64,000 nucleotides of DNA. Origin: Myxacorys californica WJT36-NPBG1. Lineage in GTDB: Bacteria; Cyanobacteriota; Cyanobacteriia; Leptolyngbyales; Leptolyngbyaceae. Of the stretch, positions 8,035 through 18,886 are shown piece by piece (positions within the stretch are counted from its first letter, which is position 1; every line of letters begins with the position of its first letter). The position numbers were made by a program, and so were the translations under genes. The stretch is taken from positions 47,121 to 111,120 of the forward strand of contig JAHHHO010000011.1 of NCBI GenBank assembly GCA_019359315.1, written 5' to 3'. The notes beneath the pieces are model-generated. The model saw only the letters and a list, made by a program, of their open reading frames with translations, did not search any database and was not told the DNA's origin.

Positions 8035-9147
8035 TCAATCACGAGGTCGCGGAACCCAAAGGCGGGAGGAGCGCGATCGCGTCATTACGTCTTGCCAGAG
8101 CCGTTCATAGCGTTGAGTCATGGCCTCAACAGTGAAGTTAGCCAATGCCATGTCTCGTGCCGCTTGACCAAGCTGAATTCTAAGCGCCGGGTTGTCTCTG
8201 AGGCGTTGCAGAGCGATCGCTAATCCGTCAACGTCATTTTTCTCGATCAGCAGTCCGGTCTTACCGTCGAGAATCGCTTCTGGTATACTGCCAACGCGGG
8301 TAGCCACAACGGGACGGGCAGCTAACATCGCTTCCACCATCGCTAAGGGAAAGCCTTCTGAGCGCGATGGCAGTGCGACGACATCGAAGGTGGATAAATA
8401 TGACTGAGGATGCTCGACCCAGCCGGGGAGATGGACGCGATCGCGAATGCTCAACTTGTCTGCTAATGCTTCTAAATAGTGTCGTTCGTCTCCTTCTCCC
8501 AGGATTACGACTTTTGTCTGTTCGACCTGTGCGATCGCCTTCAGTAAAATTTCATGGGCTTTCATCGCGTCTAATCTGCCAACGCTACCTACGATGATTG
8601 ATTTGTTTGTGATTGATTGATCTGTAGAATGTTCCTTCACTTCTCCACAGTCAGGAACGCCATTTGGAATCGAGATGACCGAGTTTCGACCCAAAGCGTA
8701 GAAGTCTTCCATACGACGACAACTCGCCTCTCCCACCGCGACATGAGCATCGACTCTGAGGGATAAAAAACGGGTTTTCCAAAGCGCGATCGCATCGGTT
8801 GTTCTAAGCGGAAGTTGATCGACTCGAATCACGCGAGTATAGGGTAATCCTAACGCAGCGGCTAATGCAGCATGACACGCCCAGGGAGTACAAAGATTAA
8901 TATGAATAATATCGGGTTGTAATGAATAGAAAGTAGCTAGATGAGAGAAAGGATTATCAGATAGAACAACTCTTCTAGCACTAGAACGGCGACTTGCAAT
9001 TGCATCGACAACAACTGAAGAAACACCAGTGATCGTAAATTGGATATCCTCTGAGGCTGTGGCCACTAAATGGCCCAGACTAATTTCCGCTCCGCCAATG
9101 CCAGCAGAATCAGTATAGACAACAACATGAAGAGGATGTTTATCCAT
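8035..9147 (-). CDS. Glycosyltransferase family 4 (GT-B fold)
   Basis: From ATG at 9147 the protein is ~370 residues. It has the GT4 N-terminal TDSAGIGGAEISL glycine-rich loop and the C-terminal nucleotide-sugar region: SIIVGSVGRLDAMKAH, VILGEGDERHYLEAL, VHLPGWVEHP, then LPSRSEGFPLAMVEAMLAARPVVAT with the E(x7)E signature, which retaining GT4 enzymes use to bind the donor. The start overlaps the stop of the upstream gene (ATGGATAA), which suggests translational coupling; a GTG 18 nt upstream is an alternative. It is the third of three glycosyltransferases transcribed together. Donor and acceptor are unknown, and the likely role is surface-glycan assembly. Confidence 0.9.
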   Translation of the reverse strand: MDKHPLHVVVYTDSAGIGGAEISLGHLVATASEDIQFTITGVSSVVVDAIASRRSSARRVVLSDNPFSHLATFYSLQPDIIHINLCTPWACHAALAAALGLPYTRVIRVDQLPLRTTDAIALWKTRFLSLRVDAHVAVGEASCRRMEDFYALGRNSVISIPNGVPDCGEVKEHSTDQSITNKSIIVGSVGRLDAMKAHEILLKAIAQVEQTKVVILGEGDERHYLEALADKLSIRDRVHLPGWVEHPQSYLSTFDVVALPSRSEGFPLAMVEAMLAARPVVATRVGSIPEAILDGKTGLLIEKNDVDGLAIALQRLRDNPALRIQLGQAARDMALANFTVEAMTQRYERLWQDVMTRSRSSRLWVPRPRD

Positions 9148-10411
9148 AAATAGCAATCTCTTCACGCATGTTGGTTGAAATAGCAGGAGAAACCGATCGA
9201 TAAATCTCTAAGTGTGCATCGGCAATGCTGTCCCAAGTGAAGTTGTGGCTGAAGTGACGTCCTTGCTGAGCTAGGTCATTTGCTCTTGTGGGATTTGCGA
9301 TGAGTTGAGTGAGCGCGATCGCAAGGTCATCCACCTGGCGCGGCGCGACTTGCTCAACCAAGGTTGACAACTCAGAATCATTTGAGTGGGTGGCAACGAT
9401 AGGTAATCCATGCGCCATCAATGCTAACAGCGATCCGCTTTTGAGCGTGACGCCATGATGAAACGGCAGTACGCCGATGTCTGAACCTGTGAGATAGTGA
9501 GATGCAGTTCTGCTATCGAGATACCCCGTCATGTGAACATAAGATGTCAGATTGAGCGATGCAATTTCAGCTTCCAACTTTTGCCAATACTGTTGTGCTT
9601 CCTCGCCTCTCAACGCCAAACTCTCAACCCCGCCGATTAAAATCAGTCGAGCTTGAGGCTGTTTTTGAACCACGGCTTTAAACGCTTGAAGCAACGTTTC
9701 TAACCCTTTTACAGGATGCAAAAAGCCAAAGAACGCAAGCACAACCGAATCCTGTGACCAACCACAAGTTTGAAGTAGCATTTTTCTGGCCACACCGCGA
9801 TTAGCGCCAGGCGCAACTCCGGAGGAACCGCTAGAAGCAACCTCAATGTTTGCACCAATCGGAATTTGATGAACCTTGTGCATTAGCAATGGGAGACGCC
9901 GATCAATAGTTTGCGTTGCTTGCTCATTTGTTGTGATTATGGCGTTGCTTCTAGTGAGCAAAAATCCGTCTTCTCGATCCCACCAGTACCGTTGCTGTCC
10001 CCAATCCTTTATCCGTTCTAACAATGGCTGCGATATCCACTTTGGCTGCCATTCCCACCAACCGTATTCGTGAATCGTGGTCACAATCGGACGATTCCAG
10101 CCCGTTTGTTTTAGGAGCAATGGCAATAGAAAAATCGAGCGATCAAAACCGTAGGTTCCAGCCGCGTGTTGAATGTGTAGAATATCTGCTTTTGTCCGAT
10201 GAATCGCTTGAGTCAGGGAGATTAAGTTGCTTACATTCCAGTCTTCAACAGCCCCTAAAATCGTTGGCTCATTGCCTGCGACTGCGTGAGTGGTCAATAC
10301 AAAGGTTTCAATGCCTCGCTGAGCTAACACAGTTCTAAGGTGAGCCGTGTAGTGAGCAACTCCACAGCGATCGGGAGCATAGGTTCCTGCAATAAGTGCG
10401 ATTCGAGCCAT
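9140..10411 (-). CDS. Glycosyltransferase family 4 (GT-B fold)
   Basis: The 423-residue protein begins with the GT4-like IALIAGTYAPDRCGVAHYT loop. It continues with an HIQHAAGTYG motif, the donor-binding FFGFLHPVKGLETLLQAF, VHMTGYLDS and GVLPFHHGVTLKSGSLLALMAHGLP. The strict E(x7)E motif is altered (K-S-G-S-L-L-A), a pattern seen in other GT4 enzymes that have this 'kSGSll' loop. It lies between a GT9 and another GT4 gene on the same strand and overlaps the latter by 8 bp. The role is probably transfer of a sugar to a cell-surface polysaccharide or lipid; the exact sugar is unknown. Confidence 0.9.
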   Translation of the reverse strand: MARIALIAGTYAPDRCGVAHYTAHLRTVLAQRGIETFVLTTHAVAGNEPTILGAVEDWNVSNLISLTQAIHRTKADILHIQHAAGTYGFDRSIFLLPLLLKQTGWNRPIVTTIHEYGWWEWQPKWISQPLLERIKDWGQQRYWWDREDGFLLTRSNAIITTNEQATQTIDRRLPLLMHKVHQIPIGANIEVASSGSSGVAPGANRGVARKMLLQTCGWSQDSVVLAFFGFLHPVKGLETLLQAFKAVVQKQPQARLILIGGVESLALRGEEAQQYWQKLEAEIASLNLTSYVHMTGYLDSRTASHYLTGSDIGVLPFHHGVTLKSGSLLALMAHGLPIVATHSNDSELSTLVEQVAPRQVDDLAIALTQLIANPTRANDLAQQGRHFSHNFTWDSIADAHLEIYRSVSPAISTNMREEIAIYG

Positions 10412-10468
10412 GCCTTACGTACTCATTTATGATTTGTTTATCATGCTGAAATTGTTTAAGTTTCTAAT

Positions 10469-11569
10469 CTACTTTACGATAGAGAATCTGTTGTTAATTA
10501 AATCCAATCCCGCACTAACAACTCTTTCTGGCTCAATGTCCAAGCACTCTAAGTTGTAAGGACAGGTAAACGCATAGCATGGGCTACAGCCTGTAGGCTG
10601 ACGCAACAAATGAGACTGGCAACTGCGAGGTTGCCACTGGCATTCAAGCTCGGTTCCGGCAAATAGAATGACGCTTGGAGTCCGAGTTGCATCCGCAATG
10701 TGCATGGTAGACGTGTTGTTACTGAGCAACAATCGAGCGTGGGCGATCAAGGCGGCGAGTTCTGATAAATCGGTTTTGCCAATCAAATCAACGCCCCACT
10801 CTCCTAGAATGTCTGTGACACCGCCGCTATGTTCTCTGTCTTTCTCAACTCCAGTGATCAAGATTTTCCAGCCTGTGGTTTTAGCGAGTTGACGGGCTGC
10901 GAGCGCAAACCGTTCGGCATCATAATTGCGAGACTGACAGCTTGTCCAAGGATTCAGCACCATAAATGGTGTATCAAGAGTGAGTTCGTTGTTGATCAGG
11001 AGCTGAGCAGTAGACTGGTTTGCAGCGTCAGGAATTTGAATCGTGAGGGTGCGATCGCGCACCTCTAACCCAACCGACTCGATCAACCGTAAATTCCGTT
11101 CAACTTGATGAATGTCATCCGGTGCAGACGGGATTTCATGAGTGAGCACCCCGCCTTTTTCTTTCGATTCTCCCACTCGAATCGGAATGTCAGCGAGAGC
11201 GCAAAGCAACGCAGGCGGATGGGGCGATTGATTGAAACTTGTAAAAATAATGGCAGCATCAAATTGACCCGCTTTCAAGCTGGAAACTAAGTCCCACTCT
11301 CGCGCCGGGTCAAACGCCAATCGCCCCAGATCCTGCCACAGAACACGAGCTGTCAAGACCTGATCAACCCACGGCAATAACGGTGCTGCCAAAGATCCTC
11401 CAGGACTTGCCATCAACGTCAGTTGGGCGTGAGGCAGATGTTCTTTGATTGCCTGCAATGCTGGACTGGTCATAATCACATCGCCGATATTGTCTAAGCG
11501 CATGACTAGAACATTCTTGACCTTCGACCAATCCTGACTGATGTCGCTTTCTACAGAATCTGATAACAC
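10469..11569 (-). CDS. Glycosyltransferase family 9 (heptosyltransferase-like)
   Basis: The 366-residue protein shows the GT9 pattern: KNVLVMRLDNIGDVIMTSPAL at the N-terminus, FDAAIIFTSFNQ, and the C-terminal LLSNNTSTMHIADATRTPSVILFAGTE donor-binding loop, followed by Cys-rich GCSPCYAFTCPYNLECL. Known GT9 enzymes add heptose or related sugars to the lipopolysaccharide core; cyanobacteria generally lack heptose in the core, so the sugar is uncertain. The start is GTG, or possibly a nearby TTG. It is the first gene of the three-gene GT9-GT4-GT4 cluster and is divergent from mutS across a 212-bp spacer. Confidence 0.9.
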   Translation of the reverse strand: MLSDSVESDISQDWSKVKNVLVMRLDNIGDVIMTSPALQAIKEHLPHAQLTLMASPGGSLAAPLLPWVDQVLTARVLWQDLGRLAFDPAREWDLVSSLKAGQFDAAIIFTSFNQSPHPPALLCALADIPIRVGESKEKGGVLTHEIPSAPDDIHQVERNLRLIESVGLEVRDRTLTIQIPDAANQSTAQLLINNELTLDTPFMVLNPWTSCQSRNYDAERFALAARQLAKTTGWKILITGVEKDREHSGGVTDILGEWGVDLIGKTDLSELAALIAHARLLLSNNTSTMHIADATRTPSVILFAGTELECQWQPRSCQSHLLRQPTGCSPCYAFTCPYNLECLDIEPERVVSAGLDLINNRFSIVK

Positions 11570-11781
11570 TTGAGTTGCAGACTAGTAACCAATCAACCCC
11601 CTCATCATGTAGAAATTTTCCTCGTTTTTCTATCACTCAATGGATAGAATTTGGAAATTAACGTGAAATACATTCTCATCATTACAACGCAGATGTGAGA
11701 GGATAAACGAGTGAGTTGGACGCTCCCAACTGCCCATCTCCATGCGCTACAGTCTAGTAGACCCGTACTGATTGATTCGGC

Positions 11782-14460
11782 ATGACCGTCTCTCCTCCAG
11801 AACCAGACTCGACCCACGGCGTTCCCGATCGCCTCGTCAAACATGCGGTGCGCTATGCCGATCATCGAGCCGTCAACCGAGACGCTCTCACCCCGATGAT
11901 GCGTCACTACGCAGATATCAAAGACCAATATCCCCATGCGCTCTTGCTCTATCGAGTGGGCGACTTTTACGAAACCTTTTTTCAAGATGCGATCGTCATT
12001 TCACGCGAGTTAGAGATTGTTCTCACCTCCAAAGATGGCGGCAAAGATGTGGGGCGTGTTCCCTTATCGGGCATTCCCCATCACGCGCTCGATCGCTATT
12101 CCGCGCAGTTGGTTGAGAAAGGCTACGCGATCGCGGTGTGCGATCAGGTCGAAGATCCCGCCGAAGCGCAGGGATTAGTGCGGCGGGAAATTACTCGTGT
12201 GATTACGCCCGGAACGATTCTCGAAGAAGGAATGCTAAATGCGCGGCGCAATAATTTTTTAGCGGCTGTGGTGATTGCGGGTCATCACTGGGGGCTTGCC
12301 TACGCTGACATTTCCACCGGAGAATTTCTCACCACCCAATCCACGGGGCTCGATCAGCTCAATCACGAAATTACACGTCTCCAGCCCGCAGAAGTTCTTT
12401 TCCCAACCAATGCACCCGATCTAGGTGGACTGCTGCGACCGGGGGAGAAGTCAAGCCAGTTGCCCGATTGTTTGCCGACTCAATTTTGCTATACGTTGCG
12501 ATCGCAGTCTCCCTTTTCTCAAGTTGAAGCGCGGCAACGACTGCTACAACGGTTTCGAGTGCGATCGCTAGAAGGAATGGGCTGTGAACATCTTCCTCTA
12601 GCGGTTCGTGCAGCAGGTGGATTGTTAGAGTATCTAGAAAGCACATCAGAGCGCGCAATCTCAAGTCAGAAGAAACAGTTTGTCACTCAACAAGTCCCGC
12701 TTCAGCCCATTTGCACATATACGCTAACAGAATATTTAACGCTAGATAATCAATCTCGACGTAACTTAGAAATCATGCAGACAGTGCGAGATGGAACATT
12801 TCATGGATCGCTGTTATGGGCGTTAGATAAAACAATAACGCCAATGGGAAGTCGAGCGTTGCGGCGATGGTTGCTACAACCGTTATTAGATATTTCCGAA
12901 ATTCAAGCTAGGCAAAGCACAATTAAAGAACTCATTGAAGATGGGATCCTGCGAGAAGATCTGCAACAATTACTGAGGCAGATCTATGACCTTGAACGGT
13001 TAGCAGGTCGTGCTGGATCGGGAACCGCAAATCCTCGTGATTTGGTGGCTTTAGCAGATTCGATCAGTAAACTTCCTCAGTTGAGTCGGCTGGTTAAAGA
13101 GGCGCGATCGCCGTACTTGAAAGCGCTACAAAACGTTCCACCCCTTCTAGAAACCCTCGGAAATCGCCTCCACGCTCATCTGGTCGAGCGTCCACCTTTG
13201 GCGATAAAAGAAGGCGGTTTAATTCGTTTAGGCGTTGTGCCTCAGTTGGATGACATGCGCCATCAAGCCACGGCAGATGAAAAATGGCTTGCCGATCTCG
13301 AAGTTTTAGAGCGCGATCGCACAGGCATTCCAACTCTAAAAGTGGGATATAGCAAAACCTTTGGCTATTTCATCAGCATTTCTCGTGCCAAAGCCGATCA
13401 GGTTCCGCCCGAATACGAGCGCAAGCAAACCTTGACCAACGAAGAACGCTTTATCACCGCAGAACTGAAAGAACGCGAAAGCCGCATTCTGAATGCCCGC
13501 AAAGAACTAGGCGAATTAGAGTACGACGTTTTTGTGGGATTGCGAACTGAAGTCGGAGAACAGGCAGAACTGATTCGGTCGGTCGCTCATGCGGTAGCGG
13601 CGGTAGATGCGCTGGCAGGTCTAGCTGAGGTTGCCGTCTACCGGGGCTACTGCTGTCCGAAAATTCTCGCAGGTCGAGAAATTGCGATCGCAGAAGGTCG
13701 CCATCCCGTCGTCGAGCAATCCTTACCCGCTGGATTTTTTGTGCCAAACTCGGCTGAGTTGGGCAGCAATGCCATCGCTCCCCATCCCGATCTGATCGTC
13801 CTCACCGGACCCAATGCCAGCGGCAAAAGCTGTTATTTGCGTCAAATTGGACTGATTCAACTGATGGCACAGGTTGGCAGCTTCGTTCCAGCTCACTCTG
13901 CGAAGTTAGGCATTTGCGATCGCATCTTCACCCGCGTCGGAGCCGTCGATGACCTCGCTACCGGACAATCGACGTTTATGGTCGAGATGAACGAAACCGC
14001 GAATATTCTAAATCACGCCACGCCGCGATCGCTGGTGTTGCTCGATGAGATCGGTCGCGGAACCGCCACGTTTGATGGGCTCTCGATCGCGTGGGCCGTC
14101 GCCGAGCACTTGGCGACTGAAATCCGCGCCCGCACGATTTTCGCCACTCACTATCACGAACTGAACGAACTCGCCTCAATCCTGCCCAACGTGGCAAACT
14201 TTCAGGTGACCGTGAAAGAGATGCCCGACCAAATTATCTTTCTGCATAAAGTCCAGCCTGGAGGAGCCGATCGCTCTTACGGCATCGAAGCAGGACGCCT
14301 CGCTGGGTTGCCGTCCTCCGTGATCGATCGCGCCCGTCAGGTCATGAATCAAATCGAGAAGCACAGCAAGATTGCGCTCGGGCTGCGGAAAGGGAAACGA
14401 AGTGAGCCAACTCGCCACCACGACAATAACCCAACACAGCAACTAGATATTTTCAGGTAA
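11782..14460 (+). CDS. mutS: DNA mismatch repair ATPase MutS
   Basis: The 892-residue protein is full-length MutS. The N-terminal mismatch-recognition domain has the F-x-E motif within [11 protein letters not shown], and the connector, core and clamp domains follow. The ABC-type ATPase has Walker [14 protein letters not shown], the signature STFMVEM and Walker [17 protein letters not shown], then FATHYHEL. It binds mismatches and small loops as a dimer and recruits MutL; cyanobacteria lack MutH. The N-terminal ~35 residues before MMRHYADIK are an extension common in cyanobacterial MutS. The 3' end overlaps the convergent PAS-GGDEF-EAL gene by 18 bp. Confidence 0.97.
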   Translation: MTVSPPEPDSTHGVPDRLVKHAVRYADHRAVNRDALTPMMRHYADIKDQYPHALLLYRVGDFYETFFQDAIVISRELEIVLTSKDGGKDVGRVPLSGIPHHALDRYSAQLVEKGYAIAVCDQVEDPAEAQGLVRREITRVITPGTILEEGMLNARRNNFLAAVVIAGHHWGLAYADISTGEFLTTQSTGLDQLNHEITRLQPAEVLFPTNAPDLGGLLRPGEKSSQLPDCLPTQFCYTLRSQSPFSQVEARQRLLQRFRVRSLEGMGCEHLPLAVRAAGGLLEYLESTSERAISSQKKQFVTQQVPLQPICTYTLTEYLTLDNQSRRNLEIMQTVRDGTFHGSLLWALDKTITPMGSRALRRWLLQPLLDISEIQARQSTIKELIEDGILREDLQQLLRQIYDLERLAGRAGSGTANPRDLVALADSISKLPQLSRLVKEARSPYLKALQNVPPLLETLGNRLHAHLVERPPLAIKEGGLIRLGVVPQLDDMRHQATADEKWLADLEVLERDRTGIPTLKVGYSKTFGYFISISRAKADQVPPEYERKQTLTNEERFITAELKERESRILNARKELGELEYDVFVGLRTEVGEQAELIRSVAHAVAAVDALAGLAEVAVYRGYCCPKILAGREIAIAEGRHPVVEQSLPAGFFVPNSAELGSNAIAPHPDLIVLTGPNASGKSCYLRQIGLIQLMAQVGSFVPAHSAKLGICDRIFTRVGAVDDLATGQSTFMVEMNETANILNHATPRSLVLLDEIGRGTATFDGLSIAWAVAEHLATEIRARTIFATHYHELNELASILPNVANFQVTVKEMPDQIIFLHKVQPGGADRSYGIEAGRLAGLPSSVIDRARQVMNQIEKHSKIALGLRKGKRSEPTRHHDNNPTQQLDIFR

Positions 14461-16662
14461 ACGCCCGGTCGTAGGCAGGACTTGTGCAAGCTGAAAGAAG
14501 GGATTTGGTTTTGCAATCAGCGCTGCCGCCTCTGTTTTGGGCAATGGCTTCGAGAAGAGAAACCCCTGAGCATATTCACACTTGAGGGCTTTTAGTTGCG
14601 CGAGTTGCTTAGTTGTTTCTACGCCTTCCGCCACAACATCCATCCCCAAGTTCCATGCCAAGGTGATAATGGTGCGGACGAGCTCTAATTTTTCTCCATC
14701 CGCATCCACTCGGCTAATGAACGATTGATCGATCTTCAAAAGATCCATTGGAAATCGGTACAGATAGCCCAGCGAGGAGTAGCCCGTTCCAAAGTCATCG
14801 ACCGATAGCTGAATGCCCATGGCTTTGAGTTGAAGTAGCATGTCCATTGCCGATTCAGGGTTCTCCATGATGGCGCTTTCTGTAATTTCTAGCTTCAAAC
14901 TATGGGCGTTTAGCCCTGTGTCCAGTAACGTTTGCTTAATTTGACTAATCAAATTTGGCTGCGAAAATTGGCGACCGGAGAGGTTAACACTGACAGTTAA
15001 AGCATCGTGGGGGAATACATCTTGCCATTCTTTAAGCTGACGGCAGGCTTCGCGCAACACCCATTGTCCGAGGGGGACGATTAGCCCAGTTTCTTCTGCG
15101 ATCGGTACAAACTTAGCGGGTGAAATTAGACCCTGTTCCGTATGCTGCCACCGGACTAACGCCTCAAAGCCCATAATCTTTCCAGTGGCCAACGCCACGA
15201 TCGGCTGATAGTACAACTCAAAGTCCTGATGCTCGATCGCTTTTCGCAAATCATTTTCCAACTGCATTAGCGCCACCACATGCGTGTGCATATCGGTGTC
15301 AAAGACTTCATGGCAGGCTTTGCCCTGAGCTTTTGCCCGATACATCGCAATGTCTGAGCCGCGCAGCAGATCTTCTGGACGCTCAAAATTGGTTGTGCTG
15401 AGGGTAATGCCAATGCTGGCAGAGGTAAAGACTTCATGCCCGCTCAGCGCAAAGGGATGGGAGAGGGCTTGCTGGACGCGCTCAGCAACTTTGATCGCGT
15501 CCCTTTCATTCCGAATGTTTTCGAGCAGAATTGTAAATTCGTCGCCGCCGAGCCGTGCAACGGTATCTTGGGCAGACACACAAGCTTCTAGACGACGCGC
15601 GATCGCAACTAAAAGCTGATCGCCGATCATATGCCCCAAACTGTCATTAATGACTTTGAAGCGATCGAGATCCAAAAACAGCACCGCGAACTGGTAGTTG
15701 CTATCTTGCTTTGCCCGGTTAATGGTTTGCGTTAGCCGCTCCATAAACAAGAGTCGATTGGGCAATCCGGTGAGGGGGTCATGAAACGCATTGCGACGAA
15801 GTTGTTCTTCCGCCAACTTGCGTTCTGTGACTTCTCGCATCACAGAGACAAAGTGCGTCACTTGCCCTTGCTCGTTGCGAATCGGAACCATGTTGACGTC
15901 CACCCAAAAATGCGAGCCATTTCGACGGTAGAGAATCACTTCTGCCCTGACTGCTTCATGATTGAGTAAGGATGTACGAATCAGCTCAAGTTCGGAGGCT
16001 CCTGTGTCCTCTCCGAGCAGAATTTGAGCAGATTTACCGATGATTTCGCCAGAACTGTGACCCGTGGCGCGAGAAAACGCATCGTTGACATAAACAATTC
16101 TGAGACTAAGCGGATCGTTGGTTGGTTCTGCCTGAGAAATCATCACGATTTCGTTGGCATTCACCACCACTGATTCTAAAAGTCGAAGATACTCCTCTAA
16201 CCACTTTCGTTCGGTAATATCTTTCACGGCAATCAGCGTTCCAACTGGTTCACCGTTGCTATTACACAACAGCGTCGAATTGACTTCAGCCCAAAACTTC
16301 CTGCCGTCTTTTCGCTTGAGTTGTCCTTCCTTCCACCCATAAAACTGTCGCGATTTGTTAGGGTCATCTCCCTGAAAATCTAGCCACCCTTCGATCGCTG
16401 AAAAAAACTGTTCTGCGGGTTTTCCCACCATTTCAGCCGTCGAACACCCGACTAGCTTCGCCATCCGAGAATTAACAAACTGCACACGCTCTTGCACGTC
16501 CGTGATCACTACCCCATCGTTCAAATTCTCAACCACCGTTTGCAAGAGCCAGTTTGATTCTCTAGCGGTTGGATCAAACTGGCTCTCACTAGTGTAGGGT
16601 TCGGTCGCCACACTTGGCTCTTTGGGACTCTCTGCTTCCAAGTGTTGAAGGATGTTTGCCAT
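14443..16662 (-). CDS. Cyclic-di-GMP signalling protein, PAS-PAS-GGDEF-EAL
   Basis: The 739-residue protein has no membrane segment. Order: PAS ~38-152 and PAS ~160-283, each ending in a PAC-like DITERK or EVTERK; GGDEF ~290-455 with intact GGDEF at 372-376; EAL ~465-715 with EAL at 500-502 and the later [13 protein letters not shown] and VVAEGVET motifs. Both cyclase and phosphodiesterase motifs look complete. The RxxD product-inhibition site before GGDEF is absent (SAQD). The protein should be a cytoplasmic, PAS-controlled c-di-GMP enzyme; the PAS ligands are unknown. It is transcribed alone, towards mutS. Confidence 0.93.
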   Translation of the reverse strand: MANILQHLEAESPKEPSVATEPYTSESQFDPTARESNWLLQTVVENLNDGVVITDVQERVQFVNSRMAKLVGCSTAEMVGKPAEQFFSAIEGWLDFQGDDPNKSRQFYGWKEGQLKRKDGRKFWAEVNSTLLCNSNGEPVGTLIAVKDITERKWLEEYLRLLESVVVNANEIVMISQAEPTNDPLSLRIVYVNDAFSRATGHSSGEIIGKSAQILLGEDTGASELELIRTSLLNHEAVRAEVILYRRNGSHFWVDVNMVPIRNEQGQVTHFVSVMREVTERKLAEEQLRRNAFHDPLTGLPNRLLFMERLTQTINRAKQDSNYQFAVLFLDLDRFKVINDSLGHMIGDQLLVAIARRLEACVSAQDTVARLGGDEFTILLENIRNERDAIKVAERVQQALSHPFALSGHEVFTSASIGITLSTTNFERPEDLLRGSDIAMYRAKAQGKACHEVFDTDMHTHVVALMQLENDLRKAIEHQDFELYYQPIVALATGKIMGFEALVRWQHTEQGLISPAKFVPIAEETGLIVPLGQWVLREACRQLKEWQDVFPHDALTVSVNLSGRQFSQPNLISQIKQTLLDTGLNAHSLKLEITESAIMENPESAMDMLLQLKAMGIQLSVDDFGTGYSSLGYLYRFPMDLLKIDQSFISRVDADGEKLELVRTIITLAWNLGMDVVAEGVETTKQLAQLKALKCEYAQGFLFSKPLPKTEAAALIAKPNPFFQLAQVLPTTGRLPENI

Positions 16663-16956
16663 GCCGCTTATGAGGTGAGGATTGGAGCAGGTAGAGCATT
16701 TATTGAAGGTGCAACCTTGAAGATTGCCTAAACCTGCCTCTATTTAGGGATGGGCTTATCAATCTGAGAACTTAAACTCAGGAAAAAGAATTTATTCAAA
16801 TTTGATACTGAAATCCTCTCACTGAACCGGAACTTTATAAAGAAGCTAACGCTTTGCGGCCATCAGTAAGCGCTTTTTCTAAACTAGACCCCCTGTACTT
16901 AGGCGGCGACGCTAAGTTAGTGAGTGCTATTCGTTTAGGCTTCCCAAACCAATGAC

Positions 16957-17781
16957 TTAATACGCAACCATACGCTGCCGAATTAGGTTTGCAAGCTCCG
17001 GCGCATGATCTTGAGGCAGTGCATGACTGGCATAAGGTAACACAACGAGTTCCGCTTGAGGAACTTTCTCAGCGTAGGTTTGGCTATGCCAAAGCGGAAT
17101 CGTATCGTCTTGATCGCCAGTAATTACTAGTGTGGGGACAGAGAGACGATGAATTTCTTTCTCAACGGTGTCGATCGCATCTTCAGGGCGCAGGCGATTG
17201 ACGAGGAATGATCGTGCCGCAGGTTGGGCGTTGAGTTGCTGTCGAAACCAGGCAATCTGTGCCAGTGGTTTTTCTTGCCTCAACCCTTGAGCGATGGGTT
17301 TTACAAGCTGGAGTGCCCAATCGACGATCGGGGTTTGCCAGAGCAATGGACGCAAATGGTCATAGCGCCCAGCAAAGCTGTCATCCCGAATTCCGGCTGG
17401 AGCCGCTAAGATCAGACCTTTTACAGATGTTGGATACTGTAACGCATAAGCAGACGCAACCCAGCCGCCGAATGAATGTCCTAAAAGATAAAAACTTTCC
17501 AACTGCAACGCTTCTACCACCTGCTGCACAAATTCAACTTCTTTAGCAATGTTGTATTGAATCAGAGGTTTTGTTGAGTCTCCAAATCCCAATAGATCAA
17601 GACCAATGCAGCGATACTGATCTTGAAGCTGATGCATTAGTGGCATCCAGCAACTTCCATCTCCCATGAAGCCATGCAACATCAGCAATGGCGCTCCATT
17701 CCCCATCTCAATATAAGCGGCGTGGGCAGACTCTAATCCATCGAAACTGAGGTGAATGTGCAGAGAGGATTTTTGAAACAA
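16957..17781 (-). CDS. Alpha/beta-hydrolase fold protein
   Basis: The 274-residue protein has the oxyanion LHGFMGDGSCW, the nucleophile elbow GHSFGG (Ser near residue 101), the acid in VITGDQDDTIP and the His in YASHALPQDH, so the catalytic triad is complete. It belongs to the large Abhydrolase_1 group (esterases, lipases, C-C hydrolases) and the substrate cannot be predicted. The only available start is TTG at 17781, since no ATG occurs before the conserved core begins. It is cytoplasmic and alone on its strand. Confidence 0.85.
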   Translation of the reverse strand: MFQKSSLHIHLSFDGLESAHAAYIEMGNGAPLLMLHGFMGDGSCWMPLMHQLQDQYRCIGLDLLGFGDSTKPLIQYNIAKEVEFVQQVVEALQLESFYLLGHSFGGWVASAYALQYPTSVKGLILAAPAGIRDDSFAGRYDHLRPLLWQTPIVDWALQLVKPIAQGLRQEKPLAQIAWFRQQLNAQPAARSFLVNRLRPEDAIDTVEKEIHRLSVPTLVITGDQDDTIPLWHSQTYAEKVPQAELVVLPYASHALPQDHAPELANLIRQRMVAY

Positions 17782-18139
17782 GGGGCGGAAAACTCTGACG
17801 GTTTGATAAGCTTACTGTCTTACTTTATCGAATCTACATGAAACGCGATAGCCTAAAGGTAATGTTTCTAATCTTAGGAGCTACGCAGAGGTTTCTGGTT
17901 GGCAGCGGATTGCGGATACCTTCAGAAGAGGCTTCGCCTGCCGATATACAGCCTTTTTCGATCAAGTGAGGTACATCCTGAATGGAAAAGGGGCTAGAGC
18001 GTACCTCATGGGAATGGAAATCGCTATAGCCGATATAACAGGTTAACAATCTAGTTGGAACCAGGGAGCTATATTTGCTATCAGATCTGTTGCCAATGCG
18101 TAAGTCCTGTAATCTGTGCCATCTCTAGGAGAAGCACCT
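17782..18139. other. Spacer without a gene, with an 8-bp inverted repeat
   Basis: The region is divergent between the hydrolase and a small exported protein. A minus-strand 71-codon frame here has no protein-like composition. TGAGGTAC (about 17967) and GTACCTCA (about 18000) form an 8-bp inverted repeat spaced by ~25 nt. Otherwise it presumably holds promoters. Confidence 0.4.
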
Positions 18140-18484
18140 ATGTTACCGTTAAGGACTGTGATTTTTCAGAGTGTTGCCCTGATTGCAATTTTTGCTAACT
18201 TCTTTTCTCCAGCGAATGCGTCTTCTCTGCCGAGTTTTACCTCTGAGCAATTACAACGCATTACTCGTGATAGTACTCCTACAAACTCGCAAGATTTTTT
18301 TAGAAGAGGGCAGGCTCAGTTTGAGCGAGAAGTCCGATTGCTACAGCGTTGGCGAGAATCATCACCTAGAGAAATTCTCAAAATTGCTCCACCTTTAGGT
18401 AACGCTCAAGATAGACAGACTTCAGAGTTCTTCCAGAAAAATCGTTTGTATCCAGATCGGCGTACTAATTCACGGCATCAGTAG
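18140..18484 (+). CDS. Small exported protein of unknown function
   Basis: The ATG at 18140 is chosen because AGGAGAA sits 6 nt before it; a GTG at 18116 would include that site in the gene. The 114-residue product begins with a Sec signal peptide (MLPLRTVIFQSVALIAIFAN...ANA, cleavage after about residue 28). The mature part is short and hydrophilic, with FFRRGQAQFEREVRLLQRW suggesting an amphipathic helix. No family is recognised. It is probably periplasmic. It is not linked to its neighbours. Confidence 0.65.
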   Translation: MLPLRTVIFQSVALIAIFANFFSPANASSLPSFTSEQLQRITRDSTPTNSQDFFRRGQAQFEREVRLLQRWRESSPREILKIAPPLGNAQDRQTSEFFQKNRLYPDRRTNSRHQ

Positions 18485-18886
18485 AGTATAGGTTGATATT
18501 CCTAGATTCAAGGTAAGCCTTGCGATAACTCAATTCAAAGGGGAAACTGTCTTGCGATCGCAAATATCTTGCCTCAGTCAGTACTAGGGTTCGGTACATC
18601 GCCATGAGGCTCTTTACCATCGTCAGTAATTAGTCAAAAATTAGTCAAAAAGTGCTAATTTTCGGTGAAATTACTTCAATTTCTCCCTAAAGTACGGACA
18701 AAAGTAGTATTTTGTATGTAGTTCAAAAAATAATTCTTTCATAAAGACTAGTGGTATTCCCCTACCAGAGTCAGTCTCTGCTTTGGCTAGAAGTCGAAAA
18801 AATTACGCAGGTCAAGTTGCCCTCCTGCACAGCTTTTGACTAAAGCTTAAAGAGCGGACTTTAAGAATTGGGAGGAAGAAATCAAG
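18485..18886. other. Spacer upstream of the Nif11-like gene, with an 11-bp tandem repeat
   Basis: There is no gene in these ~400 bp. ATTAGTCAAAA occurs twice in direct succession at 18629-18639 and 18640-18650, a plausible binding site for a dimeric regulator. A long leader is consistent with regulated expression of the downstream peptide gene. Confidence 0.4.

Noticed and set aside
17834..18049. 71-codon minus-strand ORF
   Set aside because: No family, no ribosome site, and composition typical of spacer; it lies in the divergent upstream region of two real genes.
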